Shown here in pieces: positions 18,156-21,139 of a stretch of DNA of 21,139 bases. The first letter of the stretch is position 1; the number at the start of each line of letters is the position of its first letter. This DNA comes from Coptodactyla brooksi (taxonomy: Eukaryota; Arthropoda; Insecta; Coleoptera; Scarabaeidae): NCBI GenBank assembly GCA_033557675.1, contig JAWQRM010000597.1:1-21139 (forward strand), in the 5' to 3' direction. The translations under genes were made by a program, and so were the position numbers. Under the pieces are notes generated by a model, which was not told the DNA's origin, did no database searches, and worked only from the letters and a program-made list of their open reading frames with translations.

Positions 18156-18196
18156 GGATCCTGATGATGGTTTGAAACTAACCAAAACGTAGATTC
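18156..18196 (+). ncRNA. Hammerhead-like ribozyme motif D, minimal helix III
   Basis: GGAUC (stem I), CUGAUGA (18161-18167), stem II UGGUU/AACCA around UGAAACU, then AAA, ACGU (helix III as a 4-base palindrome), the GUA cleavage triplet and GAUUC, which pairs with GGAUC over 5 bp with one wobble. The one obvious core defect is A instead of G in GAAA. The hairpin GCTTG-AA-CAAGC follows at 18211-18222 and a 39-bp palindrome at 18241, as in a PLE pLTR. No PLE coding sequence is recognised next to it. Confidence 0.6.
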
Positions 18197-18210
18197 TGTA
18201 GTAAGGAATC

Positions 18211-18222
18211 GCTTGAACAAGC
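18211..18222. repeat. Small hairpin GCTTG/CAAGC
   Basis: 5-bp arms around AA, 15 bp after hammerhead motif D. Confidence 0.5.
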
Positions 18223-18240
18223 ATTACTAGCTAATCTTGT

Positions 18241-18279
18241 GTTTTGACTACAACTACCCGAGGTAGTGGTAGTCAAAAC
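18241..18279. repeat. 39-bp palindrome
   Basis: GTTTTGACTAC, A, ACTACC, CGA, GGTAGT, G, GTAGTCAAAAC. All 17 arm bases pair, with one A/G mismatch and a CGA loop. Confidence 0.85.
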
Positions 18280-18299
18280 CGTTAGATTTGGAAAAATTT

Positions 18300-18540
18300 T
18301 GGATGGGCCATCAAAGTGCCCGCTATCGATATTCCGAAAATTATCGATCGAAAGATTCGGAAAACTTACTGGTTTACTAAAGTCTTCCTTCCAACCATTA
18401 ATCTTGTATATTATTCAATTTTTGAATTCTCATGTGTTTTGAAACATATTTTTCTTGACACCATTTTACTCTGCAGTAAAAAAACATCGTTTTCGAAACA
18501 TCGATCGTGGGTACTCCTGGTGGGACATCCCTGTATAGTC
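18300..18540 (-). mobile_element. Small element with a TATACAGGGATGTCCCACCA end
   Basis: The right end (18518-18537, minus strand) reads TATACAGGGATGTCCCACCA, a typical terminal sequence of small insect elements. ATCGAT/TCGATCG strings occur near both edges. The 75-codon plus-strand frame here has no motif. Left boundary unknown. Confidence 0.3.
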
Positions 18541-18571
18541 TGAAGCCTACAATTCTTTTAATTGTTTTTGT

Positions 18572-18782
18572 TTATTCAAAATAGTCGGTTTCTGCATCTG
18601 TACACTTCTTACAATGACCTAAAAGTGAATCAAATGATTTTCCAGGGCTTTGATTGGTATTGTGTTTAACTAACTATATTATCAAAAGTTTATCCTTTCG
18701 GAGTCGATTTCAATTTAGGGAACAAGAAAAAGTCGCAGGGTGGTAAATTTGGCGAGTGCAGTGAGCGCAAATTTGATTGTTG
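18572..18782 (-). pseudogene. mariner transposase C-terminal relic
   Basis: The minus strand reads HSPNLPPCDFFLFPKLKSTP, the mariner segment around the third catalytic aspartate, with SPN in place of the usual SPD but CDFF intact. After a stop at the position of KGRRF and a frameshift come LLGHCKKCTDAETDYFE and a stop at 18572, matching the DYFEG end of the family. Everything upstream (N-terminal HTHs, first two Asp) is missing. It is more diverged than the relic at 11139 and lies on the other strand. Confidence 0.8.
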
Positions 18783-18789
18783 GCCAAAT

Positions 18790-19250
18790 ATTGACGTACA
18801 AAAATATTAGGTATTATCCTATACTCATGCGGCAAGATTGAAAACTATATCGTCAATTGATTTCTCTTAGTACGTAAGCTAGTTAAATATCAATTCAACA
18901 ACTTTACTTTTTAGAAACTGCATAAATAATCTGTTCTCCTGTATAATATAAAAATTCGTCTTGAAATTTCACTATCGAATTAATAATGGACAATAAAAAC
19001 GATGTAAATTGTGATACCCCCATAAATCACCGGTTCTTACCTGAGGTGATTATGCAAGCTGAAAGGTAAGCGTCAGATCAGTATCCGATCAGAGCTGTGT
19101 GGATCTTTCATGTCTACTTTGTATGAAGGTATACTTACTGAATTTTAGCATTAAAATAAATGAAACTGTGCTTACAGTGCCATTTTGGCATAAATTCAAA
19201 ATAATAAATTTTATCATGATAATCAAATAATATTGAAGTACTTATATTTG
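18790..19250. other. Non-coding stretch
   Basis: No gene recognised. The only local structure seen is AATCACC...GGTGATT at 19024-19050 (7-bp arms). Confidence 0.5.
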
Positions 19251-19526
19251 TCAAATAAGACGTATAGAGAAAAGTATTAATAAGTAACTGGAACAAGAAA
19301 TGCGCATGACATTTGGTGTACAATTGTTACTGTCGGTAGCTGCATGTAGTGTAAACACATGCTGTAAATATTTATCTTTAAATTGAACAGCTGGCATATC
19401 CATAAATATTTTTATCAACAGGTTATGACTTGTAAAATTACTACCGATTTCCTGGCTCTGTGTGAACGTTATAGCGATCCAAATAAAAATTCTAGAATAG
19501 GGTGTTGCAATAGGGTGAATCAACAA
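19251..19526 (-). other. Unrecognised 91-codon open frame
   Basis: It begins MLIHPIATPYSRIFIWIAIT and later has SHNLLIKIFMDMPAVQF. Moderately protein-like, flanked by AT-rich sequence and hydrophobic at both ends. No homology recognised. It could be an exon of a host gene or chance. Confidence 0.15.
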
Positions 19527-19685
19527 CCAGGTGATGATTGTTAGCTATAAAATAAATTAGATTCTTCGAAAATAATGAGAATATAAAAAAGACGAAATAT
19601 CTGGTTGCGTTGTCTTGACCCAAAACGTTTGGTTTTCTGACAAGTTCGTCAATGGTTCCCACTTAACCCAACCTAGAAATTAACT

Positions 19686-19728
19686 GCTCGACGCACGGTT
19701 CACCGACCAAGTCGGCATCGTCGGAAGC
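19686..19728 (-). ncRNA. Decayed hammerhead motif C, sibling of motif B
   Basis: On the minus strand: GCUU, CCGACGA (normally CUGAUGA), U, stem II GCCGAC-UUG-GUCGGU, GAAC (normally GAAA), CGUGC, GUC, GAGC. The length and layout equal motif B base for base. Two stem II pairs changed together relative to B (U-A to C-G and A-U to G-C), while the core decayed. Confidence 0.65.
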
Positions 19729-19729
19729 C

Positions 19730-19944
19730 ACCAGAAATAGAGGACTTAAAAGACTATTCGTTCTATTATGTACTGGAAGGTGGAAACCAGATGTCGCCCC
19801 ACTGTCTAGTGTAACTAATAGAAATCATTAAAGTTTTCCGGCGTGATTTTTCTAAACCAACACCCGTGCCCATTATGGATTTCCGTATTTACACTTGCTT
19901 GTCGATTAGGTTATACAGTGGGCTAAACAGTATCGTCTCCCTCT
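19730..19944 (-). other. 3' flank of the minus-strand PLE relic
   Basis: Lies between the end of the GIY-YIG fragment (19945) and hammerhead motif C. It has the place of the PLE 3' untranslated/pLTR region; no separate gene is seen. Confidence 0.35.
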
Positions 19945-20223
19945 TTATTAATTGTTTTTGAACTTAATAATTTCTAAACTTTCAAATGCATCCAAGAACA
20001 TATTGTTGGATACATTTTAGCTAATCTAATTCTACGATTTTTGTTAAAAGCTTGTTCGTCTACGCTAGATTTTTCTATGTGACTGTACTTTAAGAGAACC
20101 AAATGCTCTTTAAATCTCGTTTGTAAAGATCACCTAGGTTGACCAACATACTTCTTCCCATTATCCATGCAACTTGTATATCTTTCTTTCCAGCATATTT
20201 ACTTTATCTTTCGGATTAATTAA
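19945..20223 (-). pseudogene. PLE GIY-YIG endonuclease fragment, second relic
   Basis: The minus strand reads CMDNGKKYVGQPR-stop-SLQTRFKEHL, then LKYSHIEKSSVDEQAFNKNR, RIRLAKM and, after a frameshift, NNMFLDAFESLEIIKFKNN-stop-stop. IYKL just upstream in another frame supplies the first half of the GIY-YIG pair, and YVG is the second; R...TRFKEH carries the conserved Arg. This matches the C-terminal endonuclease of Penelope-like proteins, ending at the usual position. One stop and two frameshifts. The sequence is distinct from the copy at 15910-16413, so it is a different PLE family or a long-separated copy. It lies between hammerheads B and C, all on the same strand. Confidence 0.8.
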
Positions 20224-20308
20224 CAGCGGTTTTTAATGTACTAATGGACCGAAAAACTAATTTTATGCCTTAATTAAAAATTTTTTGATGACCTCTAGTG
20301 AATTTAGG

Positions 20309-20522
20309 GAACGGCAAAGAAACATATTTCTTTGCCAAAGTAAACTGAGTCACCACTACGCCAAAATTTGTATAGAGAATGCTCGACGCACGTTTCGCTA
20401 ACCAAGTTAGCATCATCAGGAGCGATGATTCTCTATACAAATTTTCGCGTAGTGGTGTCTCAGTTTACTTTGTTACAAGCCAAAGGTTCCATACCCTCAA
20501 CTTTATATTTCTTTGCCGTTTA
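20309..20522. repeat. Long hairpin with a hammerhead at its apex
   Basis: Arms 20336-20380 and 20428-20472 are inverted copies of 45 bp with two mismatches, separated by 47 bp. Farther out, AACGGCAAAGAAA (20310-20322) pairs with TTTCTTTGCCGTT near 20510-20522 across unequal spacers. The left spacer has its own hairpin, GGCAAAGAAA-CATA-TTTCTTTGCC (20313-20336). Confidence 0.9.
20381..20423 (-). ncRNA. Hammerhead ribozyme B, all core elements present
   Basis: On the minus strand: GCUC (stem I), CUGAUGA (20413-20419), one extra U, stem II GCUAAC-UUG-GUUAGC (6 bp, 3-base loop), GAAA (20393-20396), helix III ACG-UG-CGU or AC-GUGC-GU, the GUC triplet (20385-20387; cleavage expected after C at 20385) and GAGC closing stem I. 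Stem I then continues, past a 4-base bulge, into the 45-bp arms. This is the type I topology known from PLE pLTRs, where self-cleavage is thought to process the retroelement RNA. The extra U after the core also occurs in motifs A, C and D and so seems a family trait. It is the best functional candidate in the window. Confidence 0.85.
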
Positions 20523-20719
20523 TTAATTAACTTATCTACTAGTTTCTTATTATATCCGCTGATAGTAGATATATTCCTAATATAGCCCCTCTCTTTGTAA
20601 TACATAACTGAATTAAGTGGAAGTTTACTAAACGATGGACTAAAAATGTAAACAAGTCATTTTTTATGTTGATTTTGTGGTTAATAATACTTGGACTGAC
20701 TGTTTTAATTAGTTTATTC
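20523..20719. other. AT-rich spacer
   Basis: Between the hairpin and the third PLE piece; two short antiparallel frames without motifs. Confidence 0.4.
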
Positions 20720-20737
20720 AGCTGACCGGTTTCGGCC
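20720..20737 (-). ncRNA. 3' half of a hammerhead motif
   Basis: The minus strand reads GGCCGAAACCGGTCAGCT: stem II 3' strand, GAAA, palindromic ACCGGU and the GUC triplet, then the stem I start. No CUGAUGA lies on the upstream side, so only half remains. Confidence 0.45.
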
Positions 20738-20765
20738 ATATAATATTAAACCACAGATTGTACAG

Positions 20766-21139
20766 ATGCTGAAAAATGAGGAGAAAAGACATCACAAGAA
20801 ACCCAACCAAGCACAGAGACAAAAAATAAATAACTTTGAATATCAGGTAAGGTGTCTCAATAATATAAAAAGACAAATTAAACAACATAACTTGAGTGTA
20901 ACCAACGCTGATAAAAATATATAGGTCTGGTCATCATGGACCGAAATACATATGTCAATAAAGCTATAACATTCCTAAACGACAACAACTATATATTAAC
21001 AGACAAAAATCCTATGCCACCATTCATCCAACTAGCCAAAAGAATAGTCAAAAACACCAAAGATACTCTTGAATCATTTAGCATAAATACTAGTAAAATA
21101 ATACCAATATATCCCAAGACTACACGCGTTACCAAAACT
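20766..21139 (+). pseudogene. PLE reverse transcriptase ORF, N-terminal part, runs off the window
   Basis: An open frame from 20766 gives a basic, Asn/Gln-rich stretch ending HNLSVTNADKNI and a stop at 20922. One frame over, VIMDRNTYVNKAITFLNDNN, PPFIQLAKRIVKNTKDTLES and KIIPIYPKTTRV follow to the edge. ADK...VIMD with a TYxxK sequence and FLND is the conserved N-terminal part of Penelope-like ORFs, just ahead of the reverse transcriptase palm, which would lie beyond 21139. The stop and the frame change show it is a relic, unless the window ends in an unusually young but damaged copy. It is divergent from the minus-strand relic at 19945. Confidence 0.8.

Overview
The window looks like repeat-dense, AT-rich nuclear DNA from an arthropod, most likely an insect. 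The reason is its content: every protein homology I can read comes from decayed eukaryotic mobile elements of kinds that coexist in insect genomes. These are a pogo/Tigger element, mariner elements, piggyBac pieces, a DDE transposase with a SWIM-like zinc motif, and Penelope-like retroelements (PLEs) with GIY-YIG endonuclease pieces and hammerhead ribozyme motifs. I find no intact host gene, rRNA, tRNA or CRISPR array. Most open reading frames are short and antisense or frame-shifted to the real relics.

Layout. 1-450: a mobile-element end, a TA microsatellite and the cysteine-rich C-terminus of a piggyBac transposase. 534-1934: a 1.4-kb element with 83-bp inverted ends and no coding capacity. 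2798-6346: a 3.5-kb unit bounded by about 112-bp inverted repeats. It contains a dead 2.1-kb pogo/Tigger copy (3237-5313), an internally deleted mariner (5425-5713) and two copies of one palindrome (5762-5781, 5834-5867). 7602-13009: a candidate large DNA transposon. A broken DDE transposase (8731-10601) is flanked by a repeated motif, AAATCGCACCA, facing inward from both sides, and a mariner relic (11139-11879) lies inside. 13085-13210: an internal piggyBac scrap on the minus strand.

14150-17091: a PLE relic. The end of its ORF (15910-16413, GIY-YIG endonuclease) lies between two inverted ~600-bp arms. The arms are the element's pseudo-LTRs and carry matching hammerhead-like sequences; the left arm is split by a 1-kb insertion holding a 186-bp tandem duplication. 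17100-18800: a hammerhead-like motif, a 39-bp palindrome and a minus-strand mariner tail. 19686-20522: a second PLE relic on the minus strand, with a GIY-YIG fragment and two related hammerheads, one of them sitting at the tip of a 45-bp near-perfect hairpin. 20766-21139: the start of a third PLE reverse transcriptase ORF, running off the right edge.

The most interesting signal is this set of at least four hammerhead motifs, all in PLE-like contexts. The best (20381-20423) keeps every core element. Its sibling at 19686-19728 differs in stem II by two compensatory base-pair changes, which supports a conserved RNA fold. The second is the SWIM/DDE element with its inward-facing subterminal repeats. 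None of the protein genes appears functional; what could still act here is RNA (ribozymes and long hairpins) and terminal or subterminal DNA sites.
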